Shown piece by piece: positions 35,808 to 44,549 of a stretch of 64,000 nt of DNA. This DNA comes from QWPN01 sp044238145 (GTDB lineage: Bacteria; Planctomycetota; Planctomycetia; Pirellulales; UBA1268), in contig JBIIDT010000007.1 of NCBI GenBank assembly GCA_044238145.1, forward strand, positions 5,671-69,670, in the 5' to 3' direction. The position numbers and the translations under genes are program-made. The number at the start of each line of letters is the position of its first letter. Position 1 is the stretch's first letter. The notes beneath the pieces are model-generated. The model made no database searches. It saw only the letters and a list, made by a program, of their open reading frames with translations, and was not told the origin of the DNA.

Positions 35808-38800
35808 GTGCTCACAGGCGTCATCGAGTGGTCCCTCGCGAACCGCGCGCTGGTGATCGCGCTGTTCGTGCTCATGGCCGTGGCCGGCCTGTTCGCGGCC
35901 ACGCGGATCCCCGTGGACGCCGTCCCCGACCTCGTCAACGTGCAGGTGCAGGTGGTGACCGAGGCGGGCACCCTGCCGCCGCTCGAGGTCGAGCGGTCGG
36001 TCACCTATCCGGTCGAGATGGCGATGAGCGGCCTGCCCGGGGTCGAGGAGATGCGGAGCGTCTCGCGGCTGGGCATTTCGGTCGTGACGATCGTGTTCCA
36101 CGAGGGAACCGACATCCTCCGGGCCCGGCAACTGGTGACCGAGCGGCTGCCCGCGGCCCGGGCGGGCATGGCCGCCGGGGCCGCCGACCCGCAACTCGGC
36201 AGCCTGAGCACGGCGCTCGGCGAGATCCTCCAGTTCGAGATCCGCGGCCCCGGCCGCAGCCTGATGGACCTGCGGAGCATCCTCGAGTGGGAGATCGCGC
36301 CGGTCATGCGGCAGGTGGAGGGCGTGACCGACATCAACAGCCACGGCGGCCACGCCAAGAGCTACGAGGTGCAGGTCGACCCGGATCGCCTCGCCTCGCA
36401 GGGCATCTCGCTCGGCGAGGTGCTCGACGCGCTCGAGCGGAACAACGCCAGCACGGGCGGTGGGTACATCGTCAAGCACGGCGAGCAGCGGTTCATCCGC
36501 GGTGAGTCGCTGCTCCACGGCGTGGACGACATCGAGAAGGTGGTCGTCCGCAGCCCCGCGGGCGGCGTGCCGGTGCTGATCCGCAACATCGGCCGGGTCG
36601 CGGTGGCGCCGCTGGTGCGGCAGGGGGCGGCCACCCGCGACGGCCGCGGCGAGATCGTCACGGGGATGGTGATGATGGTCCGGGGCGAGAACAGCCGCCG
36701 GGTCGTGGCGGCGACGAAGGAACGGCTGGCCGCGATCCAGCCCACCCTGCCGCCGGGCGTCGAACTGGAGATCGTGTACGACCGCTCCGACCTCATCGCC
36801 CGCACGCTCGACACGGTGCTGCACAACCTCGCCGAGGGGGGGCTGTTCGTGATCGGCGTGCTCCTGCTGCTGCTGGGCAACGTGCGGGCCGGGCTGATCG
36901 TCGCCCTGGCGATCCCGCTCTCCATGCTCTTCGCCGCCAACCTGATGCTGGCCGTCGGCATTCCGGCGAGCCTCATGAGCCTGGGGGCGATCGACTTCGG
37001 GCTCGTCGTCGACAGCTCGGTGATCATGGTGGAGAACTGCGTCCGCCGGCTGGGGATCGCCCCGCCGAACGCCTCGAAGCTCGAGGTCGTGCGGGACGCG
37101 GCGGTGGAGGTTCGCGGCCCGACGATGTTCGGCGAGCTGATCATCGCCGTCGTCTACCTGCCGATCCTGTTCCTGCAGGGCACGGAGGGCAAGCTCTTCC
37201 GGCCGATGGCCCTGACGGTGCTCTTCGCCCTGGCGGGCTCGCTCGTGATCTCGCTGACGCTCATGCCGGTCCTCGCCGCCACGGTCCTCGGCCGTGAGGA
37301 GGAGCACGAGCCGCTGATCATGCGGGTGTTCCACCGGCTCTATCAGCCGCTGGCGCGGCTGGCGGTGCGGCACCCCGTCGTGATCGCCCTGGCGGCGGCC
37401 GGGCTCGTGGCCGCGAGCGTGCCCGTGGGCCTGCGGCTGGGGGCCGAGTTCATGCCCCGGCTCGACGAGGGGGACATCCTCATCGAGGTCAACCGGCTGC
37501 CCAGTGCCACGCTCGAGGACTCGGTGCCGCTGACCTCGCGGATCGAGCGGGTGCTCGGCGAGTTGCCCGAGGTGCGGACCGTGTTCTGCAAGACGGGCCG
37601 CCCTGAGATCGCCAACGACATCATGGGCGTGCAGCAGACCGACGTCTGGGTGATGCTCAAGCCCCGCAGCCGCTGGCCGGCCGACCTGTCCCGCGACGCG
37701 CTCGTGGAGAAGATGTCGGCGGCCCTCGAGGGGGCGGTCCCGGGGGCGAACTTCGGCTTCAGCCAGCCGATCGAGATGCGGGTCGACGAGCTCGTGGCGG
37801 GCGTCAAGGCCGACGTGGCCGTGCTCGTCTACGGCGACGACCTGGGCACGCTCGGCGACCTCGGGCAGCGGATCGAGGGGGTGCTCCGCGACATTCCCGG
37901 TGCGGCCGACGTGCGGGCCGACTGGCAGGCCGACATCCCCACGCTGCGGATCGACGCCCGTCAGGACCAGCTGGCCCGCCACGGGATCGACGGCGGCGAC
38001 GTGATGCGGACGGTGTCCGCGATGGGCGGCATCCAGGCGGGCGTGATCTACGAGGGCCGGCCGCGGTTCCCGCTGATGGTCCGGTTCCCCGCGGCCTGGC
38101 GCGAGAACGAGGACCTCGTGCCCCAGATCCCTGTCGGGGCCGCCGGCGGCCGGCCCGTGCCCCTGGGCGAGCTGGCCGACATCCGCCTCGAGGAGACGCC
38201 CCCCTCGATCGAGCACGAGAACTCGCGGCGCCGGACGTTCGTGTCGGCCAACGTTCGCGGCCGCGACGTGGCCAGCTTCGTGCAGGAGGCCCAGCGGCGG
38301 ATCGCGGCCCAGGTGCCGCTGCCGCCCGGCTACGCGATCGACTGGGGCGGCGACTTCGAGAACCTGCTCTCCGCGAGCCGCCGGCTCGCCCTGATCACGC
38401 CCGTGGTGCTGGGTCTGATCGCGCTGCTGCTCTACACGAGCTTCAAGTCGCTGCGGCTGGCGGCGCTGATCTTCGTGGCCGTGCCCGTGGCGGCGTCGGG
38501 GGGCGTGGCGGCGCTGGCCCTCCGCGACATGCCGTTCTCGATCGCGGCGGGCGTGGGATTCGTGGCCCTGTTCGGCGTGGCCGTGCTCAACGGCCTCGTG
38601 TGGGTGGCCGGCGCGGAGCACGCCCGGGCCGCGGGGCTCACCGCCCGGGAGGCGGCGGTCGCCACGGCGGAGGTGCGGATCCGGCCGGTGCTGATGACGG
38701 CCCTCGTGGCCAGCCTCGGCTTTCTGCCGATGGCGCTGGCGACGAGCGCGGGGGCCGAAATCCAGCGGCCATTGGCCACGGTGGTGATCGGCGGCATCGT

Positions 38801-38882
38801 CACGAGTACGCTGTTGACGGCGTTCGTCGTGCCGGCCATCTACCCCTGGTTCGCCCCGCGGACGCGGCCCGGCGCCGGGTGA
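35808..38882 (+). CDS. heavy-metal RND efflux pump (CusA/CzcA family)
   Basis: A protein of 1024 residues from GTG 35808 (GGGAG upstream). The layout is that of an RND transporter: a helix at the N-terminus (ANRALVIALFVLMAVAGLF), a large periplasmic loop, six helices, a second loop and six helices. The HME-subfamily signature in TM4, GAIDFGLVVDSSVIMVEN (about residue 393-410), contains the two Asp of the proton relay. HME pumps export Cu/Ag or Co/Zn/Cd from the periplasm and cytoplasm with proton exchange. Metal specificity cannot be decided; the methionine pattern of CusA was not checked. It forms an operon with the adaptor upstream. Confidence 0.93.
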   Translation: MLTGVIEWSLANRALVIALFVLMAVAGLFAATRIPVDAVPDLVNVQVQVVTEAGTLPPLEVERSVTYPVEMAMSGLPGVEEMRSVSRLGISVVTIVFHEGTDILRARQLVTERLPAARAGMAAGAADPQLGSLSTALGEILQFEIRGPGRSLMDLRSILEWEIAPVMRQVEGVTDINSHGGHAKSYEVQVDPDRLASQGISLGEVLDALERNNASTGGGYIVKHGEQRFIRGESLLHGVDDIEKVVVRSPAGGVPVLIRNIGRVAVAPLVRQGAATRDGRGEIVTGMVMMVRGENSRRVVAATKERLAAIQPTLPPGVELEIVYDRSDLIARTLDTVLHNLAEGGLFVIGVLLLLLGNVRAGLIVALAIPLSMLFAANLMLAVGIPASLMSLGAIDFGLVVDSSVIMVENCVRRLGIAPPNASKLEVVRDAAVEVRGPTMFGELIIAVVYLPILFLQGTEGKLFRPMALTVLFALAGSLVISLTLMPVLAATVLGREEEHEPLIMRVFHRLYQPLARLAVRHPVVIALAAAGLVAASVPVGLRLGAEFMPRLDEGDILIEVNRLPSATLEDSVPLTSRIERVLGELPEVRTVFCKTGRPEIANDIMGVQQTDVWVMLKPRSRWPADLSRDALVEKMSAALEGAVPGANFGFSQPIEMRVDELVAGVKADVAVLVYGDDLGTLGDLGQRIEGVLRDIPGAADVRADWQADIPTLRIDARQDQLARHGIDGGDVMRTVSAMGGIQAGVIYEGRPRFPLMVRFPAAWRENEDLVPQIPVGAAGGRPVPLGELADIRLEETPPSIEHENSRRRTFVSANVRGRDVASFVQEAQRRIAAQVPLPPGYAIDWGGDFENLLSASRRLALITPVVLGLIALLLYTSFKSLRLAALIFVAVPVAASGGVAALALRDMPFSIAAGVGFVALFGVAVLNGLVWVAGAEHARAAGLTAREAAVATAEVRIRPVLMTALVASLGFLPMALATSAGAEIQRPLATVVIGGIVTSTLLTAFVVPAIYPWFAPRTRPGAG

Positions 38883-38916
38883 GGCCGCCGGGGATACCGC
38901 CCGCGAGGACCGCCCC

Positions 38917-39216
38917 ATGACACTCCGCGAGTTCCAGTCGCTCATCCGGGCGATGTACCACGACAAGGACGCGGCCCGCGGCGTGGAGGGGACGTTCATG
39001 TGGCTCACGGAGGAGATCGGCGAATTGGCGACGGCCCTCCGCAGCGGCACGCACGATGAGCGGGCCCTCGAGTTCGCCGACGTGCTCGCCTGGCTGGCCA
39101 CGATCGCCAACGTGGTGGACGTCGACCTCGAGGAGGCGGTGCGGCGCAAGTACGGCACCGGCTGCCCGGGCTGCGGCCAGTTCGCCTGCACCTGCCCCGA
39201 CGCGGAGAAGCCATGA
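38917..39216 (+). CDS. MazG-like nucleotide pyrophosphohydrolase with Cys-rich tail
   Basis: A protein of 99 residues from ATG 38917. The MazG/all-alpha NTP-PPase signature is complete: EEIGE (Glu32, Glu33, Glu36) and E-x-x-D (Glu52, Asp55) in LEFADVLAWL, the magnesium-binding set. Such enzymes hydrolyse non-canonical or regulatory nucleoside triphosphates to monophosphates. After the domain, residues 83-93 carry C-x2-C-x4-C-x-C (CPGCGQFACTC), probably a zinc site not usual in the minimal family. The stop overlaps the start of the next gene (ATGA). Confidence 0.85.
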   Translation: MTLREFQSLIRAMYHDKDAARGVEGTFMWLTEEIGELATALRSGTHDERALEFADVLAWLATIANVVDVDLEEAVRRKYGTGCPGCGQFACTCPDAEKP

Positions 39217-41318
39217 GGCGGGCGGTGCTGGCGGCGGCGCTCTTCGCGACCGTGTCCGCGGCGGCCGCCTACGAGGTCGAGGTCGGCTTCGGCGGCGTCC
39301 ATCGCACGGCGGCCTGGACGCCCGTGACCGTGGCGGGCGGCGGGGCCGCGCCCGGCGACACGCTCTTCGTGTGGGCCGAGGATCCCGATGGCCAGTTCGT
39401 CCGCTCACCCCCGGGCAGCGAGGTGACCGCCGCCGGCGGCGGGCCGGCGTGGCGATTCGTCGTCCGCTTCGGCCGGCCGTCGGGACGGTTGCGGGTCGAG
39501 CGTCGCGCCGCGGGCGCGGCGGCGGACGCGACGGGCGAGATCGTCGACCTGCGGCTGCCCGAGCCGATCCCCTCGACGACGCGGATCGTGCTGGTCGCCG
39601 GCGACCTGCCGGGCGCCGAGGCCGCGGTCCGGATCATCGCCCGCGAGGACGAGCCGCGGCCCCGGCTCGTGTCGCTCACGGCCGGCGGCCCGATCGCGAC
39701 CGGCGGCGCGGCCCGCGATTTCGACGCGGCCGACGCGATCGTGGTCTGTGGCAGCGCCGTGGAGCGGCTCGCGGCCGACGTGCGGCGCGGCATCGACGCC
39801 TGGGTCAGGCTCGGTGGTCGGCTGGTGTTCGTCGCGGGCGGCTCGGCCGCCGAGCTGCCGGCCGACGCGGCGGCGTGGTTGCCGGCGCCGGTGACGCGGC
39901 TGGCCACGCTCGAGCGATTCGGCGGCCTCGAGACCCATGCCCGGGCCGGCCGGCTGCCGCCGCGGGTGGCGGCCGGCGTGCGGGTGCCCCTGTTCGCGGC
40001 GGCCGCGCCGCTCCCCGGCATCGTCGACGTCTGGGAGGGGCCGGCCGGAACGGGAACGCCGCTCGTGGTGCGCCGGTGCCATGGCCTGGGCACGATCGCC
40101 TGGCTGGGAGTCGACCTCGACGCCCCGGTATTTCGCGACTGGCAGGGCGCGGCGCCGCTGCTGGCGGGACTGCTCGGCGGCCGGGCCGAGACGGTGGATC
40201 AAGAGGCCGGCGGCCTGGAAGCGAGCCGCGACGGGGACCTGGCGGGGCAGCTGCGGACGGCGCTCGAGCGGTTCCCGCCCGCCGGCGTGGCGCCCGTGTC
40301 GTTCGAACTCGTGGCGGCGATCGGGCTGCTCTACGTGCTCTGCCTGTATCCAATCGACTGGTGGCTGGTGTCGCGGTCGGGTGGCCGGCCGTGGGTGGCG
40401 CGGCTCACGCTCGCGGCGTTCGTGGCGGCCTTCACGGGCCTGGCCTGGGGCGTGCATGCCGCCCGGCAGCCGGCGGCCGGGGAGCGGCCGACGTGCGCCG
40501 CGGAGATGGTCGACTTCGACGCGGCCGGCGGCACGGTGCGCGGTCGCGGCTGGGCGGCGATCCAGTCCGTGGACAACGACCGGCTCGGGGTCGACGTGGC
40601 GGTCGACGAGGCGGCCGCCGACGTGGCCGTCTCCTGGTGGGGCGACGCAGGCCGCGGCTTCGCCGCGGTGGATGCCGGGATGCCGCATCCGTCGCTCGCC
40701 GCCGCCGACTACGCCTACCGCCGGTCGCTCGCGGTTCTCGCGGGCGTGCCGATCGCCGCCTCGTCGTCGCGGCTCTTCGAGGCCGACTGGCAGGCCGGTC
40801 GGGAGCCGGGTTCCATCGCCACCGCCGACCTGGCGGCCGGTCCGCAGGGCACGCTCACGGGCGGCGTCGCGCAGCACCTGCCGTTCCCGCTCGAGGGCTG
40901 CCGGCTCGTGCACGGCGGCTGGCTGTACGACGTCGGTCGGCTCGAGCCGGGGCAGCGCTACGACACCGCGGCGGGCCGCGGACCGCGGTCGCTGGCCGCG
41001 GCCCTGACGCGGCGGGCGGCCGCCAAGGAGCGGGACGTGGCCGTCCGCTGGAACCCCGCCGAGGCCGACGCGGAGCGGATCCTGGAGGTCGCCGGCTTCC
41101 ACGCGGCGGCGGGTGGCGAGGGCTACACGGGCCGGCCCGGCGGTCGGCTCGGTCGGCTCGATCTGTCGGCGGTGGTCGGCCTCGACCGGGCCGTCCTCGT
41201 CGGCTTCACGTCCCGCGGCCAGGCGACCTGGAACGTCGCCGGCGGGCGGGCGACCGCCCGGGGGCTGTATCGTATCGTGATCCCGGTGGCCCCCGCGGCG
41301 GCGGGCACGGAGCGGTGA
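39213..41318 (+). CDS. exported/membrane protein of unknown function
   Basis: A protein of 701 residues with ATG 39213 overlapping the previous stop. Signal peptide 1-19 (ends SAAAAYEVE). Residues 20-355 are beta-rich with a Rossmann-like strand (AADAIVVCGSAVERLAADVRRGIDAWVRLGGRLVF cannot be split into a named family) that resembles amidotransferase-like folds in planctomycete envelope proteins. Two membrane helices lie at about 364-386 and 395-418, and the remaining C-terminal 280 residues would face the periplasm. It sits between the MazG-like gene and an ABC ATPase gene (seven bases apart), so it may be linked to that transporter, though it is not a classical permease. Function unknown. 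Confidence 0.7.
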   Translation: MRRAVLAAALFATVSAAAAYEVEVGFGGVHRTAAWTPVTVAGGGAAPGDTLFVWAEDPDGQFVRSPPGSEVTAAGGGPAWRFVVRFGRPSGRLRVERRAAGAAADATGEIVDLRLPEPIPSTTRIVLVAGDLPGAEAAVRIIAREDEPRPRLVSLTAGGPIATGGAARDFDAADAIVVCGSAVERLAADVRRGIDAWVRLGGRLVFVAGGSAAELPADAAAWLPAPVTRLATLERFGGLETHARAGRLPPRVAAGVRVPLFAAAAPLPGIVDVWEGPAGTGTPLVVRRCHGLGTIAWLGVDLDAPVFRDWQGAAPLLAGLLGGRAETVDQEAGGLEASRDGDLAGQLRTALERFPPAGVAPVSFELVAAIGLLYVLCLYPIDWWLVSRSGGRPWVARLTLAAFVAAFTGLAWGVHAARQPAAGERPTCAAEMVDFDAAGGTVRGRGWAAIQSVDNDRLGVDVAVDEAAADVAVSWWGDAGRGFAAVDAGMPHPSLAAADYAYRRSLAVLAGVPIAASSSRLFEADWQAGREPGSIATADLAAGPQGTLTGGVAQHLPFPLEGCRLVHGGWLYDVGRLEPGQRYDTAAGRGPRSLAAALTRRAAAKERDVAVRWNPAEADAERILEVAGFHAAAGGEGYTGRPGGRLGRLDLSAVVGLDRAVLVGFTSRGQATWNVAGGRATARGLYRIVIPVAPAAAGTER

Positions 41319-41325
41319 CGGCGGC

Positions 41326-42267
41326 ATGATCGAGACCATCGACCTGACGAAGAAGTACGGCGACTTCTGTGCGCTCGAGTCGCTCGACCTGCGGCTCGCC
41401 CAGGGGGACCTGTTCGGCTTCATCGGCCCCAACGGCGCCGGCAAGACGACCACGATCCGCATCCTGTCCACGCTCCTGGCGCCGACCTGGGGCGAGGCCT
41501 ACGTCTGCGGCCACTCCATCTACACGCACCCGCGCGAGATCCGCCGGGCGATCGGCTACATGCCCGACATCTTCGGGGTGTACGACGACATGCGGGTCAT
41601 CGAGTACCTGGAGTTCTTCGCCGCCGCCTACCGGATCGCGGGCCCCGCGCGGCGGCAGGTGGCGGAGCGGTCGCTCGAACTGGTGGATCTCGTCGCCAAG
41701 CGGGACGAACTGGTCACGAGCCTGTCCCGGGGCATGACCCAGCGGCTGGGGCTGGCGCGGGTGCTGCTCCACGACCCGCAGGTGCTGCTGCTCGACGAGC
41801 CGGCCAGCGGGCTCGACCCCCGCGCCCGGATCGAGATGCGCGGCCTGCTCAAGCGGCTGCAGGGCATGGGGAAGACGATCCTCGTGTCGAGCCACATCCT
41901 TCCGGAGCTGGCCGACATCTGCAACCGGGTGGGGATCATCGAGTACGGCCGGCTCCTGGCCTGCGGGGACGTGCAGGACCTGCTCGCCCAGGTCCGCGGC
42001 CGCCCCACGCTCCGCATCCAGGTCGTGGGATCGCCCGAGGCGGCGGCCCGGTCGCTGGAGCGGTGCCCCGAGGTCGCGGCCGTGACGGTCCGCGACGGCG
42101 AGGTGGTGGTCGCCATCGCCGACGGGGTGGTCGACCGGTCGCCGATCGCCGCCCGGCTCGTGGCCGACGGCCACGGCATCCTCGCGCTGCGGGAGCAGGA
42201 GGTGAACCTGGAGACGGCGTTCCTGGAACTCACCCGCGGTGCGTTGGCGCGGCCCGCCGACGCCTGA
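41326..42267 (+). CDS. ABC transporter ATP-binding protein
   Basis: A protein of 313 residues from ATG 41326. Walker A (GPNGAGKTT), Q-loop region, ABC signature variant (LSRGMTQRLGLAR) and Walker B (VLLLDEPASGLDP) with the switch His (SSHIL) are all present. A C-terminal extension of about 85 residues follows, as in CcmA/NatA/gliding-motility-type exporters. It energises an export or drug/sodium-type ABC system. No permease gene is adjacent apart from the two-helix protein upstream, so the transported substrate is unknown. Confidence 0.92.
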   Translation: MIETIDLTKKYGDFCALESLDLRLAQGDLFGFIGPNGAGKTTTIRILSTLLAPTWGEAYVCGHSIYTHPREIRRAIGYMPDIFGVYDDMRVIEYLEFFAAAYRIAGPARRQVAERSLELVDLVAKRDELVTSLSRGMTQRLGLARVLLHDPQVLLLDEPASGLDPRARIEMRGLLKRLQGMGKTILVSSHILPELADICNRVGIIEYGRLLACGDVQDLLAQVRGRPTLRIQVVGSPEAAARSLERCPEVAAVTVRDGEVVVAIADGVVDRSPIAARLVADGHGILALREQEVNLETAFLELTRGALARPADA

Positions 42268-42318
42268 GTGGCGGGGATTTTGCTAGAGTGGGGGCTTTCC
42301 GTTCCGGAGGCAAGTCGC

Positions 42319-43086
42319 ATGCGGATCCTGTTGGCCTGTGCCGTCGTCTTCGGTGCCGTCGCGGTGGCCCGGAGTCAGCCCCCCGAGCCGCTCGCCGCCC
42401 CCGGACAGGCCGGCGCCGCGACCCCCGCCGACATGGGCTACGCGCTCGGCTATCGGATCGGCGAGCAGATCGCCGCCGAGCACAAGGAGATGGGCACGCC
42501 CGTCGACTTCGCGGCGCTCGCCAAGGGGCTCGCCGACGCGACGACCGGTGCGAAGCCGCAGCTCGACGAGGCCGGCTTCCGGCGGGCCCTCGCGGGCCTC
42601 GAGGACGCGATGCAGCGGCAGCAGGAGGCGTTCGCCGCGCGGATGCAGGCCGCCGCGAAGGCGAACCTTGAGAAGGGACGGAAGTTCCTCGCCGAGAACG
42701 GCGGCCGTAAGGGCGTGACCACGCTGCCCAGCGGCCTGCAGTACGAGGTGCTCGTGGAGGGCGCGGGACCGAAGCCGTCGGCCGACCACGACGTGATCGC
42801 CCATTACCGGGGCACGCGGATCGACGGCAGCGAGTTCGACGGCACCGACCCCAAGGGTGAGCCCGCCTCCTTCCCGCTCCGCGCCGTCGTGCCCGGGTGG
42901 CGGGAGGCGTTGCCCCTGATGAAGGCCGGCTCGAAGTGGCGGATCTACCTGCCGCCGGAACTTGGCTACGGACCGCAGGGCTCGCCGCCGGCCATCGAGC
43001 CCAACGAGGTGCTCGTGTTCGAGATTCAGCTGATCGGCAGCAAGCCCGGAGCGGCTCCGCCCGGCGGCGGGCCCGGGGGCCGCTGA
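42319..43086 (+). CDS. exported FKBP-type peptidyl-prolyl isomerase
   Basis: A protein of 255 residues from ATG 42319 with GGAGG twelve bases upstream. Signal peptide 1-19. Residues about 33-135 form the helical FKBP-N dimerisation domain (YALGYRIGEQIAAEHKEM). The FKBP catalytic domain covers 145-242 with VIAHYRGTRIDGSEFD, VVPGWREALPLMKAGSKWRIYLP split over two strands, and LGYGPQGSPPAIEPNEVLVFEIQL. A Pro/Gly-rich tail closes it. The layout is that of FkpA/MIP, periplasmic folding helpers. TAGAGT at 42284 is a possible -10 box. It is followed after 26 bases by the exported methyltransferase, suggesting a common envelope-protein repair theme. Confidence 0.92.
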   Translation: MRILLACAVVFGAVAVARSQPPEPLAAPGQAGAATPADMGYALGYRIGEQIAAEHKEMGTPVDFAALAKGLADATTGAKPQLDEAGFRRALAGLEDAMQRQQEAFAARMQAAAKANLEKGRKFLAENGGRKGVTTLPSGLQYEVLVEGAGPKPSADHDVIAHYRGTRIDGSEFDGTDPKGEPASFPLRAVVPGWREALPLMKAGSKWRIYLPPELGYGPQGSPPAIEPNEVLVFEIQLIGSKPGAAPPGGGPGGR

Positions 43087-43112
43087 CCGCCATCCTGCGG
43101 GGAGGCCGCGTG

Positions 43113-44339
43113 GTGCGGGCATGGGCGATGGCGTGGCGGGTGGCGGCCGGCGTGGCCGTGGCCGCCGCGTTCGCCGTGGCGGCCGAGCCACGGGAGGACC
43201 GCCACGCGGCGGCTCGCGAGCGGATGGTCCGCGACGACATCGCCGCGGGCGGCGTCGTCGATCCGCGGGTGCTCGAGGCGTTGCGGCTCACGCCCCGGCA
43301 CGAGTTCGTGCCCGCCGCCCAGCGGCACCTGGCCTACTTCGACATGTCGCTGCCGATCGGGGAGGCCCAGACGATCTCCGGGCCGTTCGTCGTGGCGTAC
43401 ATGACGGAGAAACTGGAGCCGAAGCCGACCGACCGCGTGCTGGAGATCGGCACGGGCAGCGGCTACCAGGCCGCCGTGCTCTCCCCGCTGGTGGGCATGG
43501 TGTACTCGATCGAGATCCACGAGCCGCTCGGAGAGAAGGCCGCCCGCACGCTCGCCCGGCTCGGCTACCGCAACGTGGTCACGAAGGTGGGCGACGGGTT
43601 TCTCGGGTGGCAGGAGCATGCCCCCTTCGACAAGATCATCGTCACCTGCTCGCCGGAGGACGTGCCGCAGCCGCTCGTCGACCAGCTCGCGGAAGGCGGG
43701 CGGATGGTGATTCCGGTCGGTGAGCGGTTCGACCAGGCGCTCGTCCTGCTCGTCAAGAAGGACGGCAAGCTGCTGCGGGAGGCGCTGACGCCGACGCTCT
43801 TCGTGCCGATGACGGGCAGGGCCGAGGACGCGCGGGCGGTGCAGCCCGACGGCGGCCGGCCGGAGGTTCACAACGGCGGCTTCGAGGAGCCGCTGCCCGA
43901 TTCGCGGCAGCCGGCGGCCTGGTACTACGGCCGGCAGATGGAGGTGGTCGAGGAGGCGGCCGTGCCGGAAGGCACGAAGTTCCTGCGGCTGACGAACGAC
44001 CAGCCGGGACGGCCCGCGCAGGTGTTCCAGGGGTTTCCCGTCGACGGCTCGCGGGTCGGCCGGCTGCGGATCGAGGCCTGGCTGCGGGGCGACCGGCTGC
44101 GGCCGGGCGCCGTCGCCGACGAGATGCCACGGATCGTCGTGCGGTTCCAGGACGCCGACCGGGCGCGGTCGAGCCTGGCCCGGATCGGTCCCTGGGAGGG
44201 CACCTTTCCGTGGGAGCGGAAGGCGGGGACCGTGGTCGTGCCGACGTGGGCCCGGGAGGCGATCCTGCAGGTGGGCCTGATGGGCGCCACCGGCCGCCTC
44301 GACGTCGACGACGTACGGATCAGCGGCCAGGAACGTTGA
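43113..44339 (+). CDS. pcm: exported protein-L-isoaspartate O-methyltransferase with C-terminal extra domain
   Basis: A protein of 408 residues from GTG 43113 (GGAGG seven bases upstream; GTG 43110 also possible). A signal peptide (WRVAAGVAVAAAFAVAAEP) precedes a complete PIMT domain (about 30-245) with TPRHEFVP, the SAM-binding VLEIGTGSGYQAAVLS and DKIIVTCSPEDVPQPL. It methylates isoaspartyl residues so that damaged peptide bonds can revert. The last 150 residues (VHNGGFEEPLPDS, FLRLTNDQPG, LRIEAWLRGD, GRLDVDDVRI) have the look of a CBM4/9-type beta-sandwich. SAM is not expected outside the cytoplasm, so an exported PIMT is biochemically puzzling; similar exported forms are known in some bacteria. 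Confidence 0.85.
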   Translation: MRAWAMAWRVAAGVAVAAAFAVAAEPREDRHAAARERMVRDDIAAGGVVDPRVLEALRLTPRHEFVPAAQRHLAYFDMSLPIGEAQTISGPFVVAYMTEKLEPKPTDRVLEIGTGSGYQAAVLSPLVGMVYSIEIHEPLGEKAARTLARLGYRNVVTKVGDGFLGWQEHAPFDKIIVTCSPEDVPQPLVDQLAEGGRMVIPVGERFDQALVLLVKKDGKLLREALTPTLFVPMTGRAEDARAVQPDGGRPEVHNGGFEEPLPDSRQPAAWYYGRQMEVVEEAAVPEGTKFLRLTNDQPGRPAQVFQGFPVDGSRVGRLRIEAWLRGDRLRPGAVADEMPRIVVRFQDADRARSSLARIGPWEGTFPWERKAGTVVVPTWAREAILQVGLMGATGRLDVDDVRISGQER

Positions 44340-44436
44340 ACGGCCGCCGCGGCAGCTGGCCCGAAAACGACTTTTTCCCGAGCAAAAGCCGTTTTTCCTG
44401 GCGTTTCGTCCAGTCGGCAAACTTTTCCCAGCCTGC

Positions 44437-44464
44437 TTGATTTGCCTGACCCGCAAATTATCTT
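44437..44464 (+). promoter_or_regulatory. candidate sigma-70 promoter of the Gly-Ser/TIGR03000 gene
   Basis: TTGATT (44437-44442) and TATCTT (44459-44464), 4 of 6 matches each, with a 16-base spacer, in the AT-rich 210-bp region before ATG 44550. No other feature was seen in that region. Confidence 0.35.
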
Positions 44465-44549
44465 TGACCTGCGAACGTGTCCGGCCCCCGAAAGCGTTTC
44501 GGGTCCGGTGGTGTCCGCGGCCGGCAAATCCACACGGAGAACGATCGAG

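Noticed and set aside
35739..39302. A 1187-codon minus-strand frame opposite the RND pump gene
   Set aside because: It is antisense to a clear transporter; the translation is His/Arg/Asp-rich without membrane helices.
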